From positions 1 through 61,123 of the forward strand of contig JAITUN010000325.1 in assembly GCA_031286285.1 (NCBI GenBank): a DNA stretch of 61,123 nt. Direction: 5' to 3'. The translations under genes were made by a program, and so were the position numbers. The stretch comes from Bacteroidales bacterium (GTDB taxonomy: Bacteria > Bacteroidota > Bacteroidia > Bacteroidales > WCHB1-69). Every line of letters starts with the position of its first letter. Positions within the stretch are counted from its first letter, which is position 1. The notes below the pieces were generated by a model, which saw only the letters and a program-made list of their open reading frames with translations, ran no database searches and had not been told where the DNA came from. Of the stretch, positions 6,846-15,587 are shown piece after piece.

Positions 6846-9473
6846 TTAATAGTTTTGGTTTGAACCACCTCCTCTTAATATCATCACAATTCCACTGAGA
6901 AATCTCTTTTTTATTCCTTCCAACGAAAATAAATAGACATCACAGCCATAATAATAAGTTCCTTCAGGGAGATCACGACCTGTTTTTTCATCTTTTCCAT
7001 CCCAGTTAATATCAGGGTTTTCTGTTTTAAAAACCCGCTTTCCCCATCGGTCATGAACCTCTAAATCAATTTTTTTCACATTAATATTTGTGCCATCAAA
7101 AGGTACCCATGTATCGTTTATGCCGTCGCCGTCAGGTGTAAACACATTGGGCAATGAATAAGTTCTACATTGGTCAATATCAATGCAATGTTTTGGCGTC
7201 ATTTCTGTACAATTGCCTGCTTCATCTTTGATAATCATCGCATAACAACCTATTGCCGAAGGGAGATTTTGAATAATATAATAACAAGGACAAGAAGATG
7301 GCCAACAACTATCTACATTAGAAAAAAGGAAAGAATCAATGCAAGAGAAAGGGGTTTGATAATTGGGTTGGTAATAGATATAATATTGATATGCATCTAA
7401 GTAGGAAACAGAATCGGGAAAAACCCACCAAAAAGTAACATTTTCACAATCGGTGGTTATATACGTTGTATCAGGCATATTAGGCGGAATATTGTCCACC
7501 GGTACTCCGCATCGTTTTTGGGAACGATTATAAAGTGGCATCACAGTGTCCGGAATCGTGTATTGCCCCACAGATTTTACATAATAACAATAATTTATGC
7601 CATTGTATACTTCAATATCATCATAAAAATTGTACTCGGTTGTATTAATGGAATCGAACTGTTGGGAGTTTTCGTCGCTACGATAAATAATATAGTCAAT
7701 ATTTTTCCAAGGGACATCCTCATTCCATGATAATTTCAATTTTTTGTCTGTTTCTTCAATTTTCAAGAAGATAGAAGAAGCAGGGTCTGAGTTTTCAATA
7801 TGTACTCTATCACCTGACTTATTTTCTCCCCAAAATTCTATCTGATAAAAATACTGAATCTCTTTAGTATTTAACGATTTATCAATAAATGAAGTGTCTC
7901 GCAATGAAAAAGTTGAAGCAACATATTTAAAATTATTTTTATCATTTGGAGATCGAAATATTTTATATTCAAAATTTGGTCCGGGGAAAATGGTAGTATC
8001 TATTTCCGGTGGAGGGATCCAGGCAACAGCAATTTCTCCGTTACTTTCAGAAGTTTGCATTACATCTACTTTGGAAATCATAGGGGCATCAGTAACAATA
8101 GCAGCACAAGTTTCGTTGGAGACAATACTTTCAGCTCCGTCACTAAAAACTGCAATAATTCGATAGCAGTATTCGCGGCCGTGCGTCAGTGGAGTTACAG
8201 ATCCGTTATCAACATACTCAGTATTTGAAGCATTTGTTTTTGCTAAAAGTTGAAATCTTTCCGAATAGGGGATACCGGTTTCACAAAAATCGGGTTCAAA
8301 ATGAGAAGAATCTGTTTTCCTATAGATATGTATTTCTGTTGCATTCAAACAACAATAATTATCCCATCGTAAAATAATAGAATTTAAAATAGGAAATGAG
8401 GTTAAATTCTGCGGAGCGGGAGCAATCACTTTAATATTAACTGTTTTAAAAGCCGTCAAGTTTACTTGGGGTCCATTATCTGTGGCTTTAAGCACTATTT
8501 GATAAGGAGATTTTTTGATATGTTCGCAAACTGTTTGCCAGATAAAATTGGTTTCTAATGTTGGTTTTCCGGACACATTCACAGGTATTGCGGGCGAAGT
8601 TGCGGTCATAAAAGGCGCACCGGTAGCCGTAAGCGTTACTTGTGTAGATATTGTATCTTTTACTGTAATATCTAATAAAATTAGATTTCCGGAGACAACA
8701 CAAGTGTCGTTGCATAAAATTTGAGGCGGTCTATTGTTACAAGCCGAAATAGTAATTTGTAAATCACGCACTATACTTCCTATAAACTGCCCTCTTCTAT
8801 ATTCGGAAATCAGAATTGCAACATTATACTCACCCTGAATAATTGGGGTTTCCCAAATTAAGTCGCCTGTAATTTCATCAATAGTAATATATTGTGAAGC
8901 TTGAGGGAGTCGGTACCCCGGAATAGGAAGCCCATCCATTCCGCGACAATCAACCAATTTGTAAGATAATGAATCGCCGTCAGGGTCATAAGCACCCACA
9001 TTGTGATAATATGTAACTCCCACACAGCCATTATCTAAAGGCGGATTTAATAATTGAACCGAATTATTGTATCCCAAAAAAGGATTAATAACCACTATAG
9101 TTTCAATAAAAAACGGAATATTTACTGAATTTGGGATGTTTATAATTCCGGCATTTCGGTTTGGATCTTCAAATGTAACGGAAAAGATGCCTGAGGAAGA
9201 AAAAGTGTGTGTGGCAACATAGGTGTTTTTAGAAATATCAGGTGCAACAGAGATTTTAGAAAGCCGTTGAATAGTGCTACTTGAATTGTCACCCCAAAAC
9301 ACTTCGATTTCAGGTCTATCTGCCGGACTTGGAGTGTATGTATAGGTAATAATTGTAAATTTGTATGTTAATCCGCTTTGATGTTCATATGTGATTTCGC
9401 CTGCCCGTTGATGTGTAGCGAAACCGGCATTCCAAAGTAAAATGAACCCCAAAAATAGTAATAGTTTACGCAT
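6846..9473 (-). CDS. T9SS type B (CHU_C) sorting-domain surface protein with Fn3-like domains
   Basis: 875 aa from the ATG at 9473, which directly precedes the signal peptide MRKLLLFLGFILLWNAGFA; this ATG overlaps the lpxK stop codon by 8 bases. The N-terminal part (HQRAGEITYEH..., FWGDNSS, YDPDGDSLSYKLVDCRG) matches the common architecture of gliding-motility-associated C-terminal-domain proteins. Two or three fibronectin-III-like segments cover about 365-680. A cysteine-rich segment precedes the type B sorting domain at the C-terminus (LPNVFTPDGDGINDTW, VHDRWGKRVF, NWDGKD, PEGTYYY). It is probably secreted by T9SS and surface attached, perhaps as an adhesin. Its ligand is unknown. Confidence 0.85.
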   Translation of the reverse strand: MRKLLLFLGFILLWNAGFATHQRAGEITYEHQSGLTYKFTIITYTYTPSPADRPEIEVFWGDNSSSTIQRLSKISVAPDISKNTYVATHTFSSSGIFSVTFEDPNRNAGIINIPNSVNIPFFIETIVVINPFLGYNNSVQLLNPPLDNGCVGVTYYHNVGAYDPDGDSLSYKLVDCRGMDGLPIPGYRLPQASQYITIDEITGDLIWETPIIQGEYNVAILISEYRRGQFIGSIVRDLQITISACNNRPPQILCNDTCVVSGNLILLDITVKDTISTQVTLTATGAPFMTATSPAIPVNVSGKPTLETNFIWQTVCEHIKKSPYQIVLKATDNGPQVNLTAFKTVNIKVIAPAPQNLTSFPILNSIILRWDNYCCLNATEIHIYRKTDSSHFEPDFCETGIPYSERFQLLAKTNASNTEYVDNGSVTPLTHGREYCYRIIAVFSDGAESIVSNETCAAIVTDAPMISKVDVMQTSESNGEIAVAWIPPPEIDTTIFPGPNFEYKIFRSPNDKNNFKYVASTFSLRDTSFIDKSLNTKEIQYFYQIEFWGENKSGDRVHIENSDPASSIFLKIEETDKKLKLSWNEDVPWKNIDYIIYRSDENSQQFDSINTTEYNFYDDIEVYNGINYCYYVKSVGQYTIPDTVMPLYNRSQKRCGVPVDNIPPNMPDTTYITTDCENVTFWWVFPDSVSYLDAYQYYIYYQPNYQTPFSCIDSFLFSNVDSCWPSSCPCYYIIQNLPSAIGCYAMIIKDEAGNCTEMTPKHCIDIDQCRTYSLPNVFTPDGDGINDTWVPFDGTNINVKKIDLEVHDRWGKRVFKTENPDINWDGKDEKTGRDLPEGTYYYGCDVYLFSLEGIKKRFLSGIVMILRGGGSNQNY

Positions 9474-10515
9474 GGTTTTGTTTGAGTAAAGAAAATAGTT
9501 TTTCATTAAAAGCAGATTCATTTTCTAAAAAAGCAATTTCAATAGGAATTGTATCATATTCAGGCATGTTTTCAAAAGTTTGTAATCGGGTAGCATCTTT
9601 TTCAGTGGTAATAACGGTACAATTTTCACCGCCCAATTTTTCTTTCAGAAGAATTATTTTTTCTATATCTTTTCTTGTAAACGAGTGGTGGTCAGGGAAA
9701 TGAAGTTTGTGAATAGTTTGGTATTGAGTTTCTAAATATTTCACTAAAGGTACAGGGTTTGCAATACCGGTAATGAGAAGGCATTGAGAATTTTGAATTT
9801 CATCTTTTCGGTATGGCTGAAATTCTGCCTCAGTCGAACTATAGTTCTTATACTCTATCCTTGTAAAAAACACCTCTTGATATGGTTTTGGCTTCAGTTT
9901 TCTCAAAAATTGTTCTTTTTCTTTTTCTGATAATTTTTCAGGACACTTGGTAACAATAATAATATCGGCATATTTTGATGCGCAACTAAACTCTCTCAAA
10001 CTTCCGGATGGTAATGGGAAATCATTAAAGTAAGGGCGTTCAAATTCTGTTAGAAGTATTCTTAAAGAATAGTTTACGGATAAATGTTGGTATGCGTCAT
10101 CTAAAATAACGAGTTCTAATTCAGGATTTTTTTGTAGTAGTTTTTGGATGCCGATTTTCCTTTTCTCGCATACAGCAACCTCAATATTTGGAAATTTGGT
10201 AACATATTGCATCGGTTCATCGCCAATGATTTTGTAACTGAGGTTTTGTGTTTCGTGGGCATTGATATAACCTTTTGTTTTTCTTTTGTACCCACGACTT
10301 AATATGGCAACATTGTGATTTCGAGACAAAAGTTTTGCTATATATTCCACATGAGGGGTTTTTCCGGTACCACCCACCCGCAGATTGCCCACGCAAATAG
10401 TTGGAATTGTAAATGTTTCAGGAGTTTTATAGGAATTTCTGAGGAAAGCAGTTGTCATTCCATACACGATGGAAAGAGGAGAAAGGAGAATGGAGAATGG
10501 AGATTTGTTTTTCAT
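9466..10515 (-). CDS. lpxK: Tetraacyldisaccharide 4'-kinase (lipid A biosynthesis)
   Basis: 349 aa. LpxK phosphorylates the 4' position of the tetraacyldisaccharide to make lipid IVA at the inner membrane. The family signature CVGNLRVGGTGKTPHVEY (Walker A GGTGKTP) lies at about 43-60, with LSRGYKRKTKG, GDEPMQ and LDDAYQH following. The start is ATG 10515, although the frame is open further upstream; the -7 box TACCTTTG ends only 4 bases before it. Codons 4-13 (SPFSILLSPL) come from a tandem 7-bp repeat. The gene overlaps the next gene by 8 bases (ATGCGTAA), so translation is probably coupled. It is divergent from surA. Confidence 0.92.
   Translation of the reverse strand: MKNKSPFSILLSPLSIVYGMTTAFLRNSYKTPETFTIPTICVGNLRVGGTGKTPHVEYIAKLLSRNHNVAILSRGYKRKTKGYINAHETQNLSYKIIGDEPMQYVTKFPNIEVAVCEKRKIGIQKLLQKNPELELVILDDAYQHLSVNYSLRILLTEFERPYFNDFPLPSGSLREFSCASKYADIIIVTKCPEKLSEKEKEQFLRKLKPKPYQEVFFTRIEYKNYSSTEAEFQPYRKDEIQNSQCLLITGIANPVPLVKYLETQYQTIHKLHFPDHHSFTRKDIEKIILLKEKLGGENCTVITTEKDATRLQTFENMPEYDTIPIEIAFLENESAFNEKLFSLLKQNHA
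10478..10505. repeat. Four tandem 7-bp units GGAGAAA/GGAGAAT inside the 5' end of lpxK
   Basis: GGAGAAA, GGAGAAT, GGAGAAT, GGAGATT. Read on the lpxK strand, they encode part of SPFSILLSPL. The same heptamer word recurs at 56833-56846 in the tolC-like gene and, degenerate, at 75-109. Confidence 0.7.
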
Positions 10516-10519
10516 GGCG

Positions 10520-10527
10520 CAAAGGTA
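10520..10527 (-). promoter_or_regulatory. -7 box TACCTTTG for lpxK
   Basis: CAAAGGTA on the plus strand. Only 4 bases separate it from the ATG, predicting a leaderless or near-leaderless mRNA. Confidence 0.6.
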
Positions 10528-10599
10528 GAAAAAAGTTTCAGAAAAATATTGAATAATATTTTCATTCACATCTTTACTTATTTTGTGAACAAAAAAAGA

Positions 10600-10607
10600 T
10601 ATTTTTG
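10600..10607 (+). promoter_or_regulatory. -7 box TATTTTTG for surA
   Basis: An exact consensus match, followed by GC, 19 bases before the surA ATG at 10627. TTTG at 10582-10585 could be a closely spaced upstream element. Confidence 0.6.
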
Positions 10608-10626
10608 CAACCCTTTAAAAAAAAGT

Positions 10627-11982
10627 ATGAAACGTGCCTTTCTTTTTTGTATTTTACTAATTATCAGTTTTTCTACTGCAATGGCACAGGTTTCAATTGA
10701 TGCCATTATTGCTATTATTGGAAAGGAAATCATATTACAATCAGATTTAGAAAAAGCCTATGCTGAATATGCTTCACAATTTGCTGTAAAAGATGAAGAT
10801 GAAGATGAAAAATGTAGTGTTTTTGAACATTTAGTTTATACTAAGCTAATGTTACATCAAGCTGATATTGATAGTATTGTGATTACAGACAAGCAAGTAG
10901 AAGCTGCTCTTAATGCCCGTATTAACTATTATCTCCAATTGACAGGCGGGGACTCAAGAGTGATTGAAAAGCATTTTGGCAAAAACATCGCTGAAATAAA
11001 AAATGATTTACGTGGAATTGTTCGCGATCAAATGTATGTAGAAGAGATACAAGAAAAAATTACCTCTAATATTTCGGTAACCCCCTCTGAAGTAAAATCT
11101 TTTGTGAACAGATATGGAGTGGATAGTATGCGGATTATTCCGGCTACTTATGAATTTGGACATATCTTAAAAACACCTCTTGTAAGTTTGGATGAAATTT
11201 CCGGCATTAAAGATAGGTTAGAAAGTTATAGAGAAAGGGCGCTCCGTAGCGATAAAAAGGAGCAGGAATTTAAAGTACTTGCAAATTTGTATTCCGATGA
11301 CCCGGGTACAGCCTCTAAAGGAGGAAATTTAGGATTTGTTGAACGTGGTACGCTCTACCCTGAATTTGAAGCCGTTGCCTTTAACCTCAAATCGGGTGAA
11401 ATCTCGCATGTGGTGAAAACTAAAGCCGGATACCACATTATACAACTCATTGAACGTAGAGGAGAATCGGTTAATGTTTCCCATATTTTACTTCAACCAA
11501 AACCCTCTTCCGAAGAACAAGTAAAAACAATAGAATATTTAGACAGTATTAAAAAAGTAATTTTAGATAAGAAAATCGATTTTAGCGATGCGGCTTTATT
11601 GTTTTCCGATGACCCAAATAAAATTAGCGGCGGATGGGTTATAAATCCATATTCACTTTCTACAAAATTTGACCAAGAATCTTTAGAACCAACTACATTT
11701 GCGACTTTAAACAGACTTATCCCCGGAGAATACTCATCTCCTATTATCTATATTGATGAAGACGGAATAGTCTCCTATCGTTTATTGTACTTGAGAAGTA
11801 AAGTCGCACCCCATAAAGCAAATTTAGTTGAAGATTATGACGTTATTAAGAACGACGCTTTAGATGAAAAGAAAAGCAAAGCTATTGAAAAATGGATTAT
11901 TAATAAAGTTAAAACAACAAGTATTCAAATAAAAGAAAAATATAAAAATTGCGACTTTATGTCACGTTGGCAAATTAATTAA
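10627..11982 (+). CDS. surA: Periplasmic peptidyl-prolyl isomerase, SurA-like
   Basis: 451 aa with the start at ATG 10627, directly before a signal peptide (MKRAFLFCILLIISFSTAMAQ). An N-terminal SurA-type region (VSIDAIIAIIGKEIILQSDLEKAYAEY) is followed by two parvulin (PpiC) domains. The first contains ATYEFGHILKTP, YSDDPGTASKGGNLGF, GEISHVVKTKAGYHIIQL; the second contains VNVSHILLQPKP, FSDDPNKISGGW. The protein is expected to act in the periplasm as an outer-membrane-protein folding chaperone. It is first in a tight surA-moxR-tatD run (11-base gap, then an 8-base overlap). The longer open frame upstream of 10627 crosses the promoter and is not used. Confidence 0.88.
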   Translation: MKRAFLFCILLIISFSTAMAQVSIDAIIAIIGKEIILQSDLEKAYAEYASQFAVKDEDEDEKCSVFEHLVYTKLMLHQADIDSIVITDKQVEAALNARINYYLQLTGGDSRVIEKHFGKNIAEIKNDLRGIVRDQMYVEEIQEKITSNISVTPSEVKSFVNRYGVDSMRIIPATYEFGHILKTPLVSLDEISGIKDRLESYRERALRSDKKEQEFKVLANLYSDDPGTASKGGNLGFVERGTLYPEFEAVAFNLKSGEISHVVKTKAGYHIIQLIERRGESVNVSHILLQPKPSSEEQVKTIEYLDSIKKVILDKKIDFSDAALLFSDDPNKISGGWVINPYSLSTKFDQESLEPTTFATLNRLIPGEYSSPIIYIDEDGIVSYRLLYLRSKVAPHKANLVEDYDVIKNDALDEKKSKAIEKWIINKVKTTSIQIKEKYKNCDFMSRWQIN

Positions 11983-11993
11983 CTTAACTTACT

Positions 11994-12968
11994 ATGAATA
12001 TTCAATTTAAAAATGATGTAGAAGCCATTGAAGCTTTTGTGGAAAAATACGATGCGTTAAAAAAAGAGATTGCAAAAGTAATTGTTGGTCAGGATGACAC
12101 TGTAAAAAATGTACTTATGGTACTCTTTAGCCGAAGCCATGCCTTGCTAATTGGAGTGCCTGGATTAGCTAAAACGTTGATGATTACAACTATTGCAAAA
12201 ACAATCAACTTGACTTATAACCGTATCCAATTTACCCCAGACTTGATGCCATCGGATATTATGGGTACTGAAATTTTGGACGAAAATAGAAAATTTAAGT
12301 TTGTAAAAGGTCCCGTTTTTGCAAATATCGTTTTGGCAGATGAAATTAACCGTACTCCACCAAAAACCCAGTCCGCACTATTAGAAGCGATGCAGGAACG
12401 TTCCGTAAGTATGAATGCCATTACTTACACTCTGCCCGACCCTTTCTTTGTTCTGGCTACTCAAAACCCTATCGAACAAGAAGGAACTTACCCGCTCCCC
12501 GAAGCACAACAAGACCGATTCATGTTTAACATTTATTTAGATTATCCCTCTTTTCAAGAAGAAGTAGATATTGTGAAAACAACTATTCACGGGGATATGA
12601 ACGAACCAAAACAAATTTTATCTATTGAGGAGATTATTTTCTATCAAAAACTACTTCAAAAAGTGCCTATTGCAGAAAATGTGTATGAATATGCGGTCCG
12701 TTTGGCTACCTTAACTCGTCCTTTTACCGGTACAGGACATCAATGGGCAAAGGATTATTTAGCTTGGGGCTCAGGTCCTAGGGCTTCTCAATTTTTAATT
12801 ATCGGGGCGAGAACCCATGCCATCCTTTCCGGAAAACTATCCCCCGATATTGAAGATGTTAGAGCCGTAGCACACAATATTTTAAGACATCGTATCATCA
12901 AAAATTATAAAGCTGAGGCAGAAGGAATTACCGTAGATGATATTATCAACAAACTGTTGTATGAATAA
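11994..12968 (+). CDS. MoxR family AAA+ ATPase
   Basis: 324 aa. Walker A is GVPGLAKT (about 56-63), Walker B is IVLADEINRTPPKTQSALLEAMQE (about 111-133), and sensor 1 is ATQNPIEQEGTYPLPEAQ. MoxR ATPases act as chaperones, usually with VWA- or DUF58-type partners. No such partner is adjacent here; the gene is instead sandwiched between surA and tatD, 11 bases after surA, and its last 8 bases overlap the tatD start (ATGAATAA). Confidence 0.9.
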   Translation: MNIQFKNDVEAIEAFVEKYDALKKEIAKVIVGQDDTVKNVLMVLFSRSHALLIGVPGLAKTLMITTIAKTINLTYNRIQFTPDLMPSDIMGTEILDENRKFKFVKGPVFANIVLADEINRTPPKTQSALLEAMQERSVSMNAITYTLPDPFFVLATQNPIEQEGTYPLPEAQQDRFMFNIYLDYPSFQEEVDIVKTTIHGDMNEPKQILSIEEIIFYQKLLQKVPIAENVYEYAVRLATLTRPFTGTGHQWAKDYLAWGSGPRASQFLIIGARTHAILSGKLSPDIEDVRAVAHNILRHRIIKNYKAEAEGITVDDIINKLLYE

Positions 12969-13737
12969 TACATATTATATTGATTCTCACGCCCATCTTT
13001 ATAGAGAATATTATCCCAACGACTTTCCGGAAGTGATTCAACGCGCCATTGACTATCGTGTTGAAAAAGTAATTTTACCCTGTGTTTCAGCCGAATCTAT
13101 TCCCGATATTTTTGAAGCAGTTCAACAATTTCCAAACCATCTTTTTCCACTCATCGGATTACACCCCACCGATGTTAACAGAAATTACAAAAATCAGTTA
13201 ACTGTGTTGGAAAAACATTTGGAAGACCAGTCTGTAGTAGGAATTGGGGAAACCGGAATTGATTTATATCATGATAAAACTTATTTCGCCGAACAGCTCA
13301 TCGCTTTTGAAACGCAATTACATTGGGCAAAAGAAACCCAACTACCGATCTCTGTTCATATTCGAGATGGTTTTAATGACGCATTATCTGTGTTAAAAAA
13401 GTTTAAAAGTGCATCTTTGCAAGGTGTTTTGCACTGTTTCTCGGGCGGCATTCAGGAAGCCAAATGGGCGATAGATAACGGGTTTTTACTGGGTATCAGC
13501 GGTGTAGTTACTTTCAAGAAAAATAGATTGCAAGATATTATAAAGGAAGTTGGAATTAATGCGTTGGCATTAGAAACCGACGCACCTTTTTTAGCTCCCG
13601 ATCCTTATCGCGGAAAACGCAACGAAAGCGCCTACATTCCGCTCATTGCAGAAAAAATTGCCGCTGTGTTGGAAATTTCCGTTAATGAAGTTATGACTAC
13701 CACTACAAAAAATGTAGAAGCAATATTTAAGTTGTAA
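12961..13737 (+). CDS. TatD family metal-dependent hydrolase (DNase)
   Basis: 258 aa from the ATG at 12961, which overlaps the moxR stop codon. TIM-barrel metal ligands are visible: DSHAHL near the N-terminus, GETGIDL, SVHIRDG, LHCFSGG and ETDAPFLAPDP. TatD proteins are 3'-5' exonucleases or related hydrolases acting on nucleic acids. The length is typical for the family. Translation is likely coupled to moxR. It is convergent with the DUF4159 gene (4-base gap). Confidence 0.9.
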   Translation: MNNTYYIDSHAHLYREYYPNDFPEVIQRAIDYRVEKVILPCVSAESIPDIFEAVQQFPNHLFPLIGLHPTDVNRNYKNQLTVLEKHLEDQSVVGIGETGIDLYHDKTYFAEQLIAFETQLHWAKETQLPISVHIRDGFNDALSVLKKFKSASLQGVLHCFSGGIQEAKWAIDNGFLLGISGVVTFKKNRLQDIIKEVGINALALETDAPFLAPDPYRGKRNESAYIPLIAEKIAAVLEISVNEVMTTTTKNVEAIFKL

Positions 13738-13741
13738 CATT

Positions 13742-14386
13742 TTACTGCGTAAACACATACATCAAAATATTGGCGCCCATTTGCAGCGCTTTAGTTCGTG
13801 TAGCTTCCGAGTCTTTATGCACAGAATAGTCTTCCCAACCATCTCCGAGATCGCATTCATAAGAATAAAAGCAAATCAGGCGTCCTTCCCAAAACAAACC
13901 GAACCCTTGCGGAGGTTTATTATCGTGTTCATGAATTTTGGGCAACCCGTTAGGAAAGTTGTATTTTTGGTGAAAAATTGGGTGATTATAAGGAAGTTCA
14001 ACAAAATCAAATTCGGGGAAAACCTGCTTCATCGCTATACGAATATATTTATCCAACCCATAGTTATCGTCAATATGTAGAAACCCTCCTGCAATCAAGT
14101 AGTTGCGTAAATTTTGGGCTTCGGAATCGCTAAACACTACATTTCCATGTCCGGTAAGATGCACAAAAGGATAACGATACAGATCCGGACTGCCCACCTC
14201 TACCACTTCATATTTAGGGTTCAACGTCATTCCCAAATTTTGATTGCAGAAAGCAATTAGATTTTTGAGCGAAGTGGGGTTGGCGTACCAGTCGCCACCA
14301 CCGCGATATTGAATTAATGCGATTTGCTGCGCACTAAGCAGGTTTACAAAAAGTAAGGTTGTCAATATTAAAAATGTCTTTTTCAA
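13742..14386 (-). CDS. Secreted DUF4159 domain protein
   Basis: 214 aa with a signal peptide (MKKTFLILTTLLFVNLLSAQQ). The remainder matches the DUF4159 pattern: IQYRGGGDWYANPTSLKNL, LYRYPFVHLTGHGNVVFSD, LIAGGFLHIDDNYGLD, PEFDFVELPYNHPIF, and the C-terminal DGWEDYSVHKDSE. The fold is glutamine-amidotransferase-like; the function is unknown and the protein is presumably periplasmic. It is a single gene with no clear -7 box found. Confidence 0.82.
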   Translation of the reverse strand: MKKTFLILTTLLFVNLLSAQQIALIQYRGGGDWYANPTSLKNLIAFCNQNLGMTLNPKYEVVEVGSPDLYRYPFVHLTGHGNVVFSDSEAQNLRNYLIAGGFLHIDDNYGLDKYIRIAMKQVFPEFDFVELPYNHPIFHQKYNFPNGLPKIHEHDNKPPQGFGLFWEGRLICFYSYECDLGDGWEDYSVHKDSEATRTKALQMGANILMYVFTQ

Positions 14387-14561
14387 TGCTTTTACGATTT
14401 AGAATAAAATAGATAACAAATAAACTTTTTTTTAAACGAAAAACATAATAATTATTGCATTCTTTAATTTTATATAATACAAATTACACACTATTTATTT
14501 AAAATGAGTAACAAAAATATTAAACAATTATTTTCTTATTCTGTGCGAAAACTTTTTTTCT

Positions 14562-14569
14562 TATTTTTA
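14562..14569 (+). promoter_or_regulatory. Possible -7 box TATTTTTA for tRNA-Ser
   Basis: It matches TAnnTTTG except for the final base and lies 20 bases before the tRNA. The 203-base spacer 14387-14589 otherwise holds only AT-rich sequence. Confidence 0.3.
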
Positions 14570-14589
14570 CGCGCTCAAAAGAAAGAGAG

Positions 14590-14677
14590 GGAGAGATGGC
14601 CGAGTGGTTGAAGGCGCACGCCTGGAAAGTGTGTAAACGCCGAAAGCGTTTCAAGGGTTCGAATCCCTTTCTCTCCG
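14590..14677 (+). tRNA. tRNA-Ser (GGA anticodon)
   Basis: 88 nt. The acceptor stem GGAGAGA (14590-14596) pairs with TCTCTCC (14670-14676). The anticodon stem CACGC/GTGTG encloses the loop CTGGAAA with anticodon GGA at 14624-14626. A long variable arm (TAAACGCCGAAAGCGTTT) marks a class II tRNA, as expected for serine. The T-arm GGGTTCGAATCCC is canonical. CCA is not encoded (GCAC follows). It reads UCC/UCU codons and may share a transcript with exbB, 77 bases downstream. Confidence 0.97.
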
Positions 14678-14754
14678 CACTATAAATGACGTTAAATAAA
14701 CAAATTATAAACTTAAATAAACAATTAATCATTAATTTAAAACGTACAGTTATT

Positions 14755-15555
14755 ATGAAAAAACTAATCGCTTTATTAACCATTACCGGAATTTTAGTTT
14801 TCGGTATGATGCACTTTTCTTTTGCAGAAAATGACAAAAATGCGGCTGATTCCGCAAAAATTGAACAAACAGATGCTACTAATGTGAGCCAAGGTTCTAC
14901 TATTGAAGATAGCGATGACCAACTCCAACAGAGTTTGCACTATGTCCTAAAAAACAAATTTATTGAAGGTGGCGCTATTTGGATGACCCCAATCCTTTTG
15001 TGTATGATCTTCGGATTGGCTTTCGTAATTGAAAGAATTTTTTACTTAAACTTAGCTTCTGTTAATTCGAAAAAATTATTGAGCAAATTAGACGCTGCAT
15101 TGAAATCGGGTGGTATTGAAAAAGCAAAACAAGTATGCAGAGACACTAAAGGACCTTTGGCGGGTGTTTTTTATCAAGGACTAGACCGCGCCGATGAGGG
15201 TATTGAATCCATTGAAAAAGCAGTAGTTGCTTACGGTGGTGTGCAAATGGGAAAATTGGAAAGCAACTTGAGTTGGATCTCCCTCTGTTTGTCATTAGCC
15301 CCCATGTTAGGATTCTTGGGTACGGTTGTTGGAATGGTTTTTGCTTTCGACGATATTGAAAGAGCAGGAGATATCTCCCCAACTATTGTCGCAGGAGGTA
15401 TGAAAGTAGCGCTTTTAACAACGGTATTTGGTTTGATTACTGCAATTATCCTTCAATTCTTCTATAACTATATTTTATCCAAAATTGATACTATTGTTGG
15501 CGATATGGAAGATGCCACTATCTCTTTTATGGATATTATGATTAAAAATAAATAA
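14755..15555 (+). CDS. exbB: MotA/TolQ/ExbB proton channel family protein
   Basis: 266 aa with the start at ATG 14755; an earlier in-frame ATG at 14686 would add an implausible Asn/Lys-rich leader. There is an N-terminal hydrophobic segment (signal-like), an acidic/Thr-rich periplasmic stretch, then three membrane helices: GGAIWMTPILLCMIFGLAFV, SLCLSLAPMLGFLGTVVGMV, and the segment starting GMKVALLTTVFGLITA. The GTVVGM and APMLG motifs are the TolQ/ExbB signature. It forms the inner-membrane proton channel energising TonB-dependent receptors such as the one at 37203. It is first of a four-gene operon. Confidence 0.9.
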   Translation: MKKLIALLTITGILVFGMMHFSFAENDKNAADSAKIEQTDATNVSQGSTIEDSDDQLQQSLHYVLKNKFIEGGAIWMTPILLCMIFGLAFVIERIFYLNLASVNSKKLLSKLDAALKSGGIEKAKQVCRDTKGPLAGVFYQGLDRADEGIESIEKAVVAYGGVQMGKLESNLSWISLCLSLAPMLGFLGTVVGMVFAFDDIERAGDISPTIVAGGMKVALLTTVFGLITAIILQFFYNYILSKIDTIVGDMEDATISFMDIMIKNK

Positions 15556-15587
15556 TTAATTCTCTCACATAATAAATATAGTGTAAT

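Noticed and set aside
10315..10626. N-terminal 104 codons of the longest surA frame
   Set aside because: They cross the lpxK promoter and start region; a signal peptide begins exactly at ATG 10627.
11994..12968. MoxR-DUF58-VWA (Bat) operon
   Set aside because: Only the MoxR gene is present; the neighbours are surA and tatD.
14590..14677. tRNA as an integration site of a mobile island
   Set aside because: No integrase and no repeated tRNA 3' end downstream; the following genes are a conserved exb operon.
14520..14837. Minus-strand frame across the tRNA
   Set aside because: It runs through tRNA-Ser and the exbB start; part of its translation comes from tRNA sequence.
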